Source of the DNA: an uncultured Prevotellaceae bacterium
GTDB taxonomy: Bacteria > Bacteroidota > Bacteroidia > Bacteroidales > Muribaculaceae
Length of the DNA stretch: 64,000 nt
NCBI GenBank assembly: GCA_900316835.1
Contig: ONEL01000005.1
Location: forward strand, 62,001-126,000
Direction of reading: 5' to 3'
The stretch's first letter is position 1. The number at the start of each line of letters is the position of its first letter. Shown piece after piece: positions 1-7,371 of the stretch. The notes below the pieces were generated by a model. The model was not told where the DNA came from. It saw nothing but the letters and a program-made list of their open reading frames with translations, and searched no databases. A program made the translations under genes and the position numbers.

Positions 1-5
1 TCTAA

Positions 6-1025
6 TTATCTCTTTAAGAACTTGAAGCGCTTGATGTTCTTCAGTGCCACACCGGTTCCCTTGGCTACAGCGTGCAACGGATCCTCGGCAACGTGGAACG
101 GAATGCCTATCTTGTCGGTCAGGCGACGGTCGAGACCACGAAGCAGGGCACCACCACCAGCCAGGTATACACCATTCTTCACGATGTCGCTATATAGCTC
201 AGGAGGGGTCTGCTCAAGGGCGCTAAGCACTGCTGCTTCAATCTTGGAAATTGATTTCTCAATGCAGTGGCTTATCTCTTGATAAGAAACAGGAACTTCC
301 ATGGGTAAGGCGGTCATTTGGTTAGGACCATGAACAATGTAGTCCTCGGGAGGATTTTCCAGCTCGGTGAGAGCCGATCCCACGTGAATCTTGATGAGCT
401 CAGCGGTGCGCTCGCCCACCTTCACATTGTGAGCGCGACGCATGTGTTCTACGATATCCTCAGTGAGGTCGTCTCCAGCAATGCGGATGCTCTTGTTGCT
501 AACGATACCGCCTAGAGAAATCACAGCAATCTCGGTAGTTCCACCGCCTATGTCAACAATCATGTTGCCCTCTGGAGCTAGTACATCAATTCCTATACCC
601 AAGGCGGCTGCCATGGGTTCATATATCATGTAAACGTCGCGTCCACCAGCGTGCTCGCTAGAGTCGCGCACGGCGCGTATCTCAACCTCGGTAGAGCCAG
701 AAGGGATGCACACCACCATTCTCAGCGATGGCGAGAACCAGTGATTCTTTTGGCTCACCTTTTTAATCATACCTCTAATCATGAGCTCAGCGGCGTTGAA
801 GTCGGCAATCACACCGTCGCGCAGTGGACGCACGGTCTTGATGCCCTCATGCACCTTGCCACGCATTTCACGAGCTGTCTCGCCCACTGCCATGAGCTTT
901 GCGGTCTTGGTGTCGAGAGCCACTACCGATGGCTCGTCAATCACTATCCTGTCGTTGTGGATAATGATAGTGTTGGCTGTTCCTAGGTCAACAGCGATTT
1001 CTTGAGTAAATGAGAACAATCCCAT
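6..1025 (-). CDS. mreB: Rod shape-determining protein MreB
   Basis: Bacterial actin homologue that polymerises under the inner membrane and directs elongation-mode peptidoglycan synthesis. The 339 residues match the usual family length. The actin-fold nucleotide site is visible: phosphate-1 loop VDLGTANT (residues 12-19), phosphate-2 loop DIGGGTTE (158-165), and the adenosine-side motif LAGGGALLRGLD near residue 288. The start ATG lies at 1025; the product begins MGLFSF, like other MreB proteins. The gene reads out of the window, so mreC/mreD, which normally follow mreB in Bacteroidales, would lie to the left; this is not visible. The function is secure from motifs and length. Confidence 0.97.
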   Translation of the reverse strand: MGLFSFTQEIAVDLGTANTIIIHNDRIVIDEPSVVALDTKTAKLMAVGETAREMRGKVHEGIKTVRPLRDGVIADFNAAELMIRGMIKKVSQKNHWFSPSLRMVVCIPSGSTEVEIRAVRDSSEHAGGRDVYMIYEPMAAALGIGIDVLAPEGNMIVDIGGGTTEIAVISLGGIVSNKSIRIAGDDLTEDIVEHMRRAHNVKVGERTAELIKIHVGSALTELENPPEDYIVHGPNQMTALPMEVPVSYQEISHCIEKSISKIEAAVLSALEQTPPELYSDIVKNGVYLAGGGALLRGLDRRLTDKIGIPFHVAEDPLHAVAKGTGVALKNIKRFKFLKR

Positions 1026-1139
1026 GTTTCTTTTTTGTCTTTATTATTTGCTAGTGCTCCTTGTTGTAACGATCTTATAAATAGGGTGTTACAACATGTG
1101 GCACTTCTTGTTAAACATAACTACACTTTAATTCTAGTG

Positions 1140-1147
1140 CAAAATTA
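1140..1147 (-). promoter_or_regulatory. Putative -7 box for mreB
   Basis: The minus strand reads TAATTTTG here, a perfect match to the Bacteroidetes -7 consensus TAnnTTTG. No clear TTTG -33 box is found at the expected distance. It would give an mreB leader of about 105 nt. The rest of the 1026-1345 gap is AT-rich and holds only the symporter terminator at 1244-1277. Confidence 0.45.
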
Positions 1148-1243
1148 GTTAAAATAAAGCAACTAGTAATACATTTTTCTAAGAAAAAAGCTAGAATTAT
1201 TTTTTTTAACAACTCTGGCTACCATTTTGGGTACAATGTGGTG

Positions 1244-1277
1244 AAAAAAAGGAGCCAAAAGTACTGCCTTTAGCTCC
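1244..1277 (-). terminator. Rho-independent terminator after the symporter gene
   Basis: On the minus strand GGAGC pairs with GCTCC around a second AAAG/CTTT helix, and a run of seven T follows (1250 down to 1244). It ends the lipoprotein-symporter transcript and insulates mreB. Confidence 0.8.
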
Positions 1278-1345
1278 CAGGTTTGTTATAGAATAATAGT
1301 TGAAAACAATATTAACAAGTGGCTTCTATAAGCTTGAGTTTTTAA

Positions 1346-2722
1346 TTATTTCAAACTCTTGTCAATTTCGTCAAGATGCCCATCCCACAGGTAGTGCTTG
1401 GTCTCACGGGCAATCACACCCGAGAGCAGAAGCAGGGCTATGAGGTTGGGGATTGCCATGAGGGCATTCATGATGTCGGCTATGTTCCACACCACGTTTA
1501 AGCTCATTGTGCACCCCACGAAGCACAAAATGATGAAAATGATGCGATAAGGCTTAATGCTGCGCTTGCCGGCAAGGTATTCCATGGCGCGTTCGCCATA
1601 GTAGCACCATCCCAAGATAGTGGAGAATGCAAATGTGAGAATGCCAAGGGTGAGAATGGTTGGACCCACATAGGGAATCATGCCAAAGGCTTTCTTAGTG
1701 AGCATGCCACCATCCTGAAAGCTGATGTTGGGGTGGGCGATTATGCTTGTGACGATTACAAGTCCTGTGATTGCGCACACCACTACGGTATCCCAAAATG
1801 TGCCAGTGGAGCTCACAAGAGCCTGGCGCACGGGATTCTTGGTCTGTGCCGCAGCGGCAACAATGGGGGCTGAACCCAGTCCCGACTCGTTGCTGAACAA
1901 GCCACGTGCTATACCATATCGGGCTGCTATCATAATCACTGTGCCGGCAGTTCCGCCAGTGGCAGCCTTCAGGGAAAATGCCTCGCCACAAATCATGCAC
2001 AAGGCATCCCACAAGTAAGCATGATTGAGCATCAGGATATAAAGGCATCCAAGCACATAAAGCACCGCCATGAATGGAACCAGTGCCGTGCACATGCGGC
2101 TAATGCTTTTAACACCACCAAGCACTACCACCGCCACAAGTATCATGAGGGCTATACCCACTGCGACGCGTATCATCGAGCCGTTGGCACTATTGCCACA
2201 CAACATCACCACGTTCTCGCTGATAGCGTTGGCCTGAACCATGTTGCCAATGCCAAATGCCGCGATAGCTGTAAACACACAAAATAACACAGCGAGCCAT
2301 TTTTGACCCAAGCCACGTTCAAGAGCGTACATGGGACCACCTAGCATGGTGCCATCACTTGTCTTGACACGATACTTGATGGCAAGCAAACCTTCGCTAT
2401 ACTTTGTCGCTATGCCAAAGAGGCCGGTAAGCCAGCACCATAGTACCGCCCCGGGACCACCTAGTGCCACAGCTGTCGCAACGCCTATGATGTTTCCGGT
2501 ACCTATGGTTGCTGCTAGTGATGTGGCTAGAGCGGCAAACTGGCTCACATCGCCCTTAGCGTCCTTGTCTTTCTTAACCGACATTTTGATGGCGGTGAAT
2601 ATTTTGCGTTGTGGCACACGCAACCTGAAGGTTAAGAACAGGTGGGTGCCAAAGAGCAATATTATCATGGGCCAGCCCCACAGATAACCACTGATAATCT
2701 CGGTTATTTCGTTGAAGGTCAT
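1346..2722 (-). CDS. Alanine/glycine:cation symporter family (AgcS) transporter
   Basis: Multi-pass inner-membrane transporter that probably imports alanine or glycine with Na+ or H+. The family signatures are visible: the N-terminal ISGYLWGWPMIILLFGTHL segment, the ATSLAATIGTGNIIGVATA segment and GGPGAVLWCWLTGLFGIATK, plus GLFSNESGLGSAP further on. I place the start at the ATG at 2722 (MTFNEITEI) because family members begin just before that first helix; an in-frame ATG at 2788 would add 22 Ser/Thr-rich residues with no family counterpart. It follows the lipoprotein gene at 2792-3283 in a likely two-gene operon. The substrate is inferred from the family only. Confidence 0.9.
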   Translation of the reverse strand: MTFNEITEIISGYLWGWPMIILLFGTHLFLTFRLRVPQRKIFTAIKMSVKKDKDAKGDVSQFAALATSLAATIGTGNIIGVATAVALGGPGAVLWCWLTGLFGIATKYSEGLLAIKYRVKTSDGTMLGGPMYALERGLGQKWLAVLFCVFTAIAAFGIGNMVQANAISENVVMLCGNSANGSMIRVAVGIALMILVAVVVLGGVKSISRMCTALVPFMAVLYVLGCLYILMLNHAYLWDALCMICGEAFSLKAATGGTAGTVIMIAARYGIARGLFSNESGLGSAPIVAAAAQTKNPVRQALVSSTGTFWDTVVVCAITGLVIVTSIIAHPNISFQDGGMLTKKAFGMIPYVGPTILTLGILTFAFSTILGWCYYGERAMEYLAGKRSIKPYRIIFIILCFVGCTMSLNVVWNIADIMNALMAIPNLIALLLLSGVIARETKHYLWDGHLDEIDKSLK

Positions 2723-2791
2723 AAATTTGGCTTTAGATGATGAACTTGATTTTGTAGTCGAGGTTGAGGATAGAGGAGCGGGTAGCACTCG

Positions 2792-3283
2792 TTAGTCATT
2801 CACCTGGCTGTCGCTAAGCTTGAAAGTGCCATCGTCGCCCTTTACAACGCTCATGTCATATTGGGTGGTAAACATCATCCCGTCGGCTCCTTTCACTTCC
2901 ATTTGAACAATGTAGCTCTCGGGGGCTTCAATGCCCTTCATGATGGTGTCGACGCGTTGAACTTTCTCCTCAAGGGTGACTTCGCAAATTAAATCAATGG
3001 CATTGTCTTGATTGTTACAGCTCTCCAGATAGGCGCTATAAAATTCTTGAGTGAGGTGTTTCCTTGCCAGTTCTTGAGCTTGCTTGCCCTCGAGCTTGAT
3101 GTAATTACCAAGGAATGTAGTTAAAAACGTCACCTCATCTTTGTTGTCAATCACTTGCGAGGTGGTGTCGGCAACGGACGCATTCGACTGTTGGGTTTCA
3201 CCACCTTTGTTGCCGTTGCATGAGGTAATGCCTGTCGTCATCAGTGCGGTTGCTACCACGGCTATTAAATATCTTAGTTTCAT
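2792..3283 (-). CDS. Small lipoprotein of unknown function
   Basis: A 163-residue product with a lipoprotein signal: MKLRYLIAVV start, hydrophobic core, and lipobox ITSC with the acylated Cys near residue 22. The mature part has a Gly/Ser/Thr-rich linker and then a compact domain containing a YLESCNNQDN segment and a strand-rich C-terminus (TTQYDMSVVKGDDGTFKL). The layout resembles DUF3828-type periplasmic lipoproteins, which I cannot confirm without a profile search. It is the first gene of an operon with the AgcS-type symporter, driven by the promoter at 3317-3347. No enzyme motif is visible. Confidence 0.75.
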   Translation of the reverse strand: MKLRYLIAVVATALMTTGITSCNGNKGGETQQSNASVADTTSQVIDNKDEVTFLTTFLGNYIKLEGKQAQELARKHLTQEFYSAYLESCNNQDNAIDLICEVTLEEKVQRVDTIMKGIEAPESYIVQMEVKGADGMMFTTQYDMSVVKGDDGTFKLSDSQVND

Positions 3284-3316
3284 AATTCGCGTGAGTGTTT
3301 TGTTATTTTAAATGTC

Positions 3317-3347
3317 CAAAATTAGTGCAAGTTGAGTGAAATACAAA
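3317..3347 (-). promoter_or_regulatory. Bacteroidetes promoter for lipoprotein-symporter operon
   Basis: Minus strand shows TTTG (3347-3344), a 19-bp spacer and TAATTTTG (3324-3317), a perfect fit to the Bacteroidetes -33/-7 consensus. It lies 34 bp upstream of the lipoprotein ATG. The spacer sequence is part of the composite repeat described at 3317-3420. Confidence 0.75.
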
Positions 3348-3420
3348 ATGAAAAAGGAATATTTTTCATTTTTATTTCCTAAGCGCAGCCTAATTTATGT
3401 AAAATTAGTGCAACTTGAGT
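3317..3420 (-). repeat. Composite promoter-like intergenic repeat, copy A
   Basis: A 20-bp unit, AAAATTAGTGCAAGTTGAGT, occurs at 3318-3337 and again with one mismatch at 3401-3420. Between them is a conserved block reading GCGCAGCCTAATTTATG at about 3384-3400. The same two blocks in the same order recur at 8454-8526. In this copy the element supplies the promoter of the lipoprotein gene and abuts the stop codon of the HAD gene. Confidence 0.6.
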
Positions 3421-4058
3421 CAAGAAACATTAGGGAAAATAATATCAACCAGTTGTTCTACTCGCTCAATTATCCAGTGGCAGTGCGCGGCGATTGATTC
3501 ACGGGGGCATGTGCTGGGAATGCCTGCTACTTGGGCACCGCTAGCCATGCCAGCTTTCAAGCCGTTGATGGAATCTTCCACCACACAGCAATCCTCAATG
3601 GCAATGCCAAGATGCTTGGCTCCAAGCAAGTAGCACTCGGGCGATGGCTTGGGGTCACTCACCATGTCGCCAGTGACTATGGCTTGAAAATAGCTACTAA
3701 ACTCTGGCTTCTGGCGGTATAGCTCTCTCATTTTGTCGGGATCACTGCTCGTTACGATGCACAACGGAATGTTTCTGCGCTTCAATTCCTCTAGCAAGGT
3801 GACAGTGCCGGGAAAGTACTCATAGCGCATGTCGCGCTGGAAATCGTTGAGCAATGCGTTCACCTGCTCACGCATTTCAGGACTGGGAAAATAAGTGTGC
3901 AGAATGTTGTGAAGGTTCGACCCTTTTATCACTTGCGCAAAGTTTTCTACGCCAGTGGGAAAACGTTTATCCACAGCTTGCCAAAATTGCGTGTAAATGC
4001 CCTCGGTGTCAATGAGCACACCGTCAAGGTCAAACAAAACTCCTTTTATGTCATTCAT
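3420..4058 (-). CDS. HAD-family phosphatase, beta-phosphoglucomutase-like
   Basis: Cytoplasmic HAD-superfamily hydrolase of 212 residues acting on a small phosphorylated metabolite; the substrate cannot be read from sequence. Motif I is FDLDGVLIDTEG with the nucleophile Asp10 and acid/base Asp12, motif II is VTSSDPDKM, motif III/IV appear as DPKPSPECYL and VEDSINGLKAG. The cap lies between motifs I and II, as in the beta-phosphoglucomutase/phosphonatase class. The start is set at the ATG at 4058 (MNDIKGVLF); the longer frame to 4130 adds 24 residues that run through the -7 box at 4085-4092. It is monocistronic as far as can be seen. Confidence 0.88.
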   Translation of the reverse strand: MNDIKGVLFDLDGVLIDTEGIYTQFWQAVDKRFPTGVENFAQVIKGSNLHNILHTYFPSPEMREQVNALLNDFQRDMRYEYFPGTVTLLEELKRRNIPLCIVTSSDPDKMRELYRQKPEFSSYFQAIVTGDMVSDPKPSPECYLLGAKHLGIAIEDCCVVEDSINGLKAGMASGAQVAGIPSTCPRESIAAHCHWIIERVEQLVDIIFPNVS

Positions 4059-4084
4059 TGTGTTAATATCAATTTTATTTTCTA

Positions 4085-4092
4085 CAAAGGTA
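4085..4092 (-). promoter_or_regulatory. Putative -7 box for HAD phosphatase
   Basis: Minus strand TACCTTTG fits TAnnTTTG and sits 27 bp above the chosen ATG. No clear -33 TTTG is found. It supports the shorter start of the HAD gene. Confidence 0.5.
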
Positions 4093-4198
4093 AATAAAAA
4101 TTTTAAATTTATCCATTGTGATGTGGTCATACAGTTTATAAGGGTACGATTTTATTGAAAAAAAAATTATTTTAAACAACTACTAATAAAATATTTTG

Positions 4199-4206
4199 TA
4201 CTTTTG
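4199..4206 (+). promoter_or_regulatory. Putative -7 box for secreted jelly-roll protein
   Basis: TACTTTTG matches TAnnTTTG and is followed by a leader of about 105 nt that contains a hairpin (4240-4285). The -33 region is A/T only and not convincing. Confidence 0.5.
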
Positions 4207-4239
4207 CGTCATTAAAATTAATACTACCCCGAAAAAAGA

Positions 4240-4285
4240 GGAGCCTTTCGAGCTAGTATGAGATATGAGAAATGAAAAGGGCTCC
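4240..4285 (+). other. Leader hairpin upstream of the 4317 gene
   Basis: GGAGCC (4240-4245) pairs with GGGCTCC (4279-4285), extended by TTTC/GAAAA. It has no T-run, so it is not a terminator. It may stabilise the mRNA or regulate translation; no known riboswitch was recognised. Confidence 0.4.
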
Positions 4286-4316
4286 ATAAAACAACATTTT
4301 TAAACCAAACAACGCA

Positions 4317-5894
4317 ATGAAGAAACTATTACTTATTGCAGCTATGGCTGTTATGGGCTTGGGCGCTTGGGCACAAAATGCTAGCGACTATGGCATCGTC
4401 ATGGAGCAGCCTGCAGGAGAGTTGAAAACCTATGACCGTGCTGGCTACGCCTACTACTTGAGTGGTGAATATCCACGTCGTGGCGCGCAAACCGGTACTA
4501 TCGACATCGTCTTCGCCGAGGACAACAAGGTCTATTTTAAGCAGCCTCTGTCAAAACTGGAGATTAACTCCTGGGTTGAGGGTACTCTGAGCGAGGATGG
4601 CAAAACCATCACCATTCCCATGGGACAAAACGTAGCCTACGATACCGAGCAAGGTGAGGTTATCACTCTGGCTGTGCTCGACTATGATGAGGACTATGAG
4701 GAGTTTGAGGTTCGCAACAGCGCTCACTATGTTCAGTTTAGCGTTACCGACGATAAAATTTCATTAATCGGCTCTTCGGCCTATGTAGTATTTGGTGCTA
4801 TCTATGCCGAGAGCAACACATGGGCTGGATATGCCGACTATGGTAGCATCTACACTCCCACCACTCAAGCCGAGGACGTGCTCGTGGAACTCCCCGAGGG
4901 TGTTACTCCACAGGTCTACACCTTTGAGGCTAATGGTTATGATGGCACTCCATTCAAGTATAATGTGAATGTGGGTGTTAAGGACAACGAGGTCTACATG
5001 CAAGGTCTCTTCAGCGATGTGCCCAGTGCTTGGATAAAAGGTGTACGCGAGGGTAACAATGTTACATTTGCTCAAGACCAGTACATAGGTCAAGTTGCCG
5101 GCAAGCCTAACTACATGGCTGGTGGACAAACTAATGCCGAGGGCAAGAAGGACATTTGCGATTTCGTGCTTGCCTATGATGAGGAAACCGACACCTACAC
5201 TAACGTTACCGACTATCTCGTGCAAAACACCACTAAGGGTGTTATCTACTACGTTCAGGCCTATAACAACATCGTCATCACTCGCGACGCTAATGATGGC
5301 GCTTATACTATCCCTTATACCCAAGGCTTTGATACACAGGCCGCGTTCAGCGAGTTTACCATTATCAATGCTAATAACGACGGTCGCACTTGGAACTACG
5401 GTGGCTCAATTAGCCAGAATGTAACTTACCAGTGGGACACTAACAATGCTGCCGACGACTGGCTGATTACTCCAGCTATCATCATGGCTCCTAACACTGA
5501 ATATGAGTTCAGTTTCGACACCAAGGCTACTGGCGATACCGAGCGCTTTGAGGTTAAAATTGGCAGTGAACCCACAGCCGAGGCTATGACCAAGACCATC
5601 ATCGCTGCCACTGAGATTGAAGGCTATGACACTGCTCGTCAGGCTGGACGTTTCTCAGTGCCTGCCGATGGTAAGTACTACGTTGGTATCCACGTCATTA
5701 GCGATGCTAATAAGTTTGTCCTCAACATCGACAACATCAGCATCATCGAAGCCGAGCCAAACGCTATCAGCAATATCAACGTTGAGAAAGCACAGGACAA
5801 CAACTACTACGACCTCATGGGTCGCAAGTACACTCAGGGCAATCTCCCTGCTGGCATCTACATTCACGCTGGCAAGAAAGTTGTGATTAAGTGA
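4317..5894 (+). CDS. Secreted protein with choice-of-anchor J-like domain and C-terminal tail
   Basis: A 525-residue exported protein. The signal peptide is MKKLLLIAAMAVMGLGAWAQ. Residues about 340-490 form a jelly-roll domain of the cleaved-adhesin / choice-of-anchor J kind, recognisable from IPYTQGFDT, WNYGG, DDWLITPAI and the closing LNIDNISI. The C-terminus (NYYDLMGRKY ... GNLPAGIYIHAGKKVVIK) is the short beta-rich tail common on exported Bacteroidales proteins and resembles type IX secretion sorting domains. The N-terminal half is tandem strand-rich segments of unknown family. It stands alone with its own promoter. Surface or secreted location is inferred; the ligand is unknown. Confidence 0.8.
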   Translation: MKKLLLIAAMAVMGLGAWAQNASDYGIVMEQPAGELKTYDRAGYAYYLSGEYPRRGAQTGTIDIVFAEDNKVYFKQPLSKLEINSWVEGTLSEDGKTITIPMGQNVAYDTEQGEVITLAVLDYDEDYEEFEVRNSAHYVQFSVTDDKISLIGSSAYVVFGAIYAESNTWAGYADYGSIYTPTTQAEDVLVELPEGVTPQVYTFEANGYDGTPFKYNVNVGVKDNEVYMQGLFSDVPSAWIKGVREGNNVTFAQDQYIGQVAGKPNYMAGGQTNAEGKKDICDFVLAYDEETDTYTNVTDYLVQNTTKGVIYYVQAYNNIVITRDANDGAYTIPYTQGFDTQAAFSEFTIINANNDGRTWNYGGSISQNVTYQWDTNNAADDWLITPAIIMAPNTEYEFSFDTKATGDTERFEVKIGSEPTAEAMTKTIIAATEIEGYDTARQAGRFSVPADGKYYVGIHVISDANKFVLNIDNISIIEAEPNAISNINVEKAQDNNYYDLMGRKYTQGNLPAGIYIHAGKKVVIK

Positions 5895-5994
5895 GAGAAA
5901 AACTAAGCTTACTATAGTTTTTTCGAGCTGAACAACTTGGAAAGAACGCTCAAAGTGATTATTAATCACTAATAAAAATATAACAAATTGTTAA

Positions 5995-6079
5995 GAGAGT
6001 GTGTCATAATGAAGTGACCCCAAAAGTTTTTTGTCCAACTTTTGGGGTCCACTTCAAAATAAAGATATGACACACCCTC
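5995..6079. repeat. 85-bp quasi-palindrome resembling paired insertion-sequence ends
   Basis: Outer arms GAGAGTGTGTCATA (5995-6008) and its complement at 6066-6079 match at 13 of 14 positions. Inner arms GAAGTGACCCCAAAAG (6011-6026) and the complement at 6039-6055 match apart from one inserted base. The inner motif ACCCCAAAAGTT resembles terminal repeats of IS3-like elements, from memory. It could be a MITE, a solo end pair after IS loss, or a bidirectional terminator of the 4317 gene. No transposase is present. The rest of 5895-6246 holds a direct repeat and a terminator listed separately. Confidence 0.6.
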
Positions 6080-6108
6080 GTTTCTTTATCATGCCCTTGA
6101 GAGTGAGA

Positions 6109-6124
6109 TGAGGAGAACCTGGGG
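6109..6124 (+). repeat. 16-bp direct repeat, left copy
   Basis: TGAGGAGAACCTGGGG occurs here and exactly at 7245-7260. AAAATTTCG follows both copies at a similar distance (6161 and 7300). The two copies bracket the nuclease-like gene and the inverted-repeat element, so the left one is probably a diverged remnant of the gene start seen at 7225. Confidence 0.55.
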
Positions 6125-6181
6125 GCGTTTTCGCAGGCATTTTGAGCAACGCACTCAATAAAAATTTCGGACGAAATCACT

Positions 6182-6210
6182 AAAAAAGCGAAGCCAACGG
6201 CCTCGCTTTT
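6182..6210 (-). terminator. Bidirectional terminator, mainly for the 6247 gene
   Basis: AGCGAAGCC pairs with GGCCTCGCT around AAC with one mismatch. The minus strand then has six T, the plus strand four T. It lies just beyond the stop codon of the minus-strand gene at 6247. Confidence 0.7.
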
Positions 6211-6246
6211 CTATTCGCTAAATTGGAATTTACATGTTTTATTTTA

Positions 6247-6678
6247 TCATTTCTTTTGATATAGACATTTCCCTCTTCTGTAATCATCAGGAGAAATTCT
6301 GCTTTTACCATCAAATTCTAATTCATAGTTATTGACATCCCATTCCCATGCTTCTTGCATTATATAATTTTTGTCATACAAAATCCAAATGAGTTTATCC
6401 CATAGATAATTAGTCGCTTTTGCTACTTTAGTGACTTTACTGCCAGGCTTACCGCTTGGACGATTCGCTTTAACTTGGTATCTTTGATGATTAAAAACAA
6501 AATCCGAGCCTTTACTTACAGCGGTTTTATCTTTCATATATTCAGAATACTCCCTTTCTGTCATTCCGACTAACAGTGCTGCATCATATTCTGAAATCGC
6601 ACTTGTAATTGAAGGAGCTGCTCCATAACATTTTTGCCATTCTAATGCAATATCAACAAGTTTATTTCTTAATGTCAT
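6247..6678 (-). CDS. Small protein with possible PD-(D/E)XK nuclease fold
   Basis: A 143-residue cytoplasmic protein with no signal peptide. The central segment SDFVFNHQRYQVKANRPSG has the spacing of a PD-(D/E)XK core: Asp59, then Gln68-Val69-Lys70, with Glu30 as a possible upstream acid. Aromatic residues follow (YLWDKLIWILYD, EAWEWD). This is what one expects from the beta-hairpin and following helix of restriction-type nucleases, but the call is mine from pattern only. It is AT-richer than its neighbours and sits in a scarred patch with repeats, which suggests horizontal origin. No methylase or partner gene is nearby, so it may be an orphan or a remnant of a restriction or defence locus. 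Confidence 0.55.
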   Translation of the reverse strand: MTLRNKLVDIALEWQKCYGAAPSITSAISEYDAALLVGMTEREYSEYMKDKTAVSKGSDFVFNHQRYQVKANRPSGKPGSKVTKVAKATNYLWDKLIWILYDKNYIMQEAWEWDVNNYELEFDGKSRISPDDYRRGKCLYQKK

Positions 6679-6720
6679 ATATCATTTAGGAATAATGTAA
6701 TTTGTTTGGTTTATTACTTT

Positions 6721-6876
6721 GTAATTAGAACGCTAAATTTCGATTTACGAGATTGATGGCTGCGCCTCAGCATAGCTCAAGCGAGCTTCTTGAGACCCCT
6801 CGGGAACAAGCGACCAAAGGTCGAGCGGGCTCTGCATTCGGCTTGCACATAAATTCCGATTTATCGTTCTAATTAC
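6721..6876. repeat. 156-bp inverted-repeat element with hairpin-rich core
   Basis: Imperfect terminal inverted repeats of about 26 bp (6721-6746 and 6851-6876) share GTAATTAGAACG and TAAAT. The GC-rich core carries two hairpins, CTCAAG/CTTGAG near 6776 and CGACC/GGTCG near 6807. It encodes nothing and lies between the nuclease-like gene and the promoter at 6915. It looks like a MITE or a structured leader or regulatory element. Confidence 0.5.
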
Positions 6877-6914
6877 GCTGCAAAAGTACGAATATTTTCC
6901 TTCTCAGCGTGTCT

Positions 6915-6945
6915 TTTGCCAAGTGAACTTATCAATCTACTTTTG
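6915..6945 (+). promoter_or_regulatory. Bacteroidetes promoter for truncated gene at 6966
   Basis: TTTG (6915-6918), 19-bp spacer and TACTTTTG (6938-6945) fit the consensus exactly. The start codon is only 21 bp past the -7 box, so the leader is very short. Confidence 0.75.
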
Positions 6946-6965
6946 CATCAAAATCGCAAAAGATT

Positions 6966-7225
6966 ATGATTGATATAAACCAACTATCAGCACTCGTTTC
7001 TGCTTTTCGGGTGGAGACGGAGAAGGAGTCCATCTTGCCCGATACCGTCGGTTCACTCCTTCAGAACATCACTGACTTGCTCGCCAGTGCGTTAAGCAGT
7101 ACTGAGCACTTTGGCAAGACTACGGTAATGGCAAGGAAACACCTCGTGGCAACAGTGGTGATATAGGCAGGGCGAAGCGTGCCAACGGCGTAAGTAGTTC
7201 AGCACCAAGTATTACGCCTCAGTGA
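6966..7225 (+). pseudogene. Chimeric or frameshifted phage-type gene remnant
   Basis: The first 46 or so codons (MIDINQLSALVSAFRVETEK...) are closely related in DNA and protein to the start of the gene at 8537. After about 7105 the similarity stops. From 7121 a different frame reads YGNGKETPRGNSGDIGRAK and ends in SSSAPSITPQ at a TGA (7223-7225). The codon pattern of that tail is good, so two gene pieces seem to be joined out of frame by a deletion or gene replacement. The uninterrupted frame ends earlier, at 7166, after 66 residues. Similar starts occur, as I recall, in Bacteroidales prophage tail-region genes. I treat it as broken. Confidence 0.55.
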
Positions 7226-7317
7226 TGAACATAAAGGAGTTCTATGAGGAGAACCTGGGGTGGCAATTCTGTGGCCTATTAGTTCAGCTTTGTGCCGTAA
7301 AAATTTCGCAAGAAACC
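7225..7317 (+). pseudogene. Truncated gene start, interrupted by the leucine-rich repeat cassette
   Basis: The ATG at 7225 overlaps the upstream stop as TGATG, a typical translational-coupling arrangement. It begins MNIKEFYEENLGWQFCGLLV and continues sensibly to about KIS near 7308. There the base composition drops to AT-rich and the promoter of the next gene begins, although the frame happens to run on into that gene. Only some 28 codons of the original gene appear to remain. The family is not recognised. Confidence 0.45.
7245..7260 (+). repeat. 16-bp direct repeat, right copy
   Basis: Exact second copy of the unit at 6109-6124, here inside codons 7-12 of the truncated gene start (YEENLG). 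Confidence 0.55.
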
Positions 7318-7348
7318 ATTGATGATTACAATAAATATTGTAATTTTG
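7318..7348 (+). promoter_or_regulatory. Bacteroidetes promoter for the leucine-rich repeat gene
   Basis: ATTG (7318-7321), 19-bp spacer and TAATTTTG (7341-7348), followed 23 bp later by ATG. It lies inside the longer open frame and so fixes the gene start at 7372 rather than 7222. Confidence 0.65.
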
Positions 7349-7371
7349 TCAATATAACAATAATTATTAAT

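Noticed and set aside
2723..2788. Upstream ATG for the AgcS symporter
   Set aside because: Adds a Ser/Thr-rich stretch with no counterpart in the family; ATG at 2722 fits the conserved first helix.
7222..7371. Longer start for the LRR protein
   Set aside because: The consensus promoter at 7318-7348 lies inside this stretch and composition changes at about 7308; the upstream codons belong to a different, broken gene.
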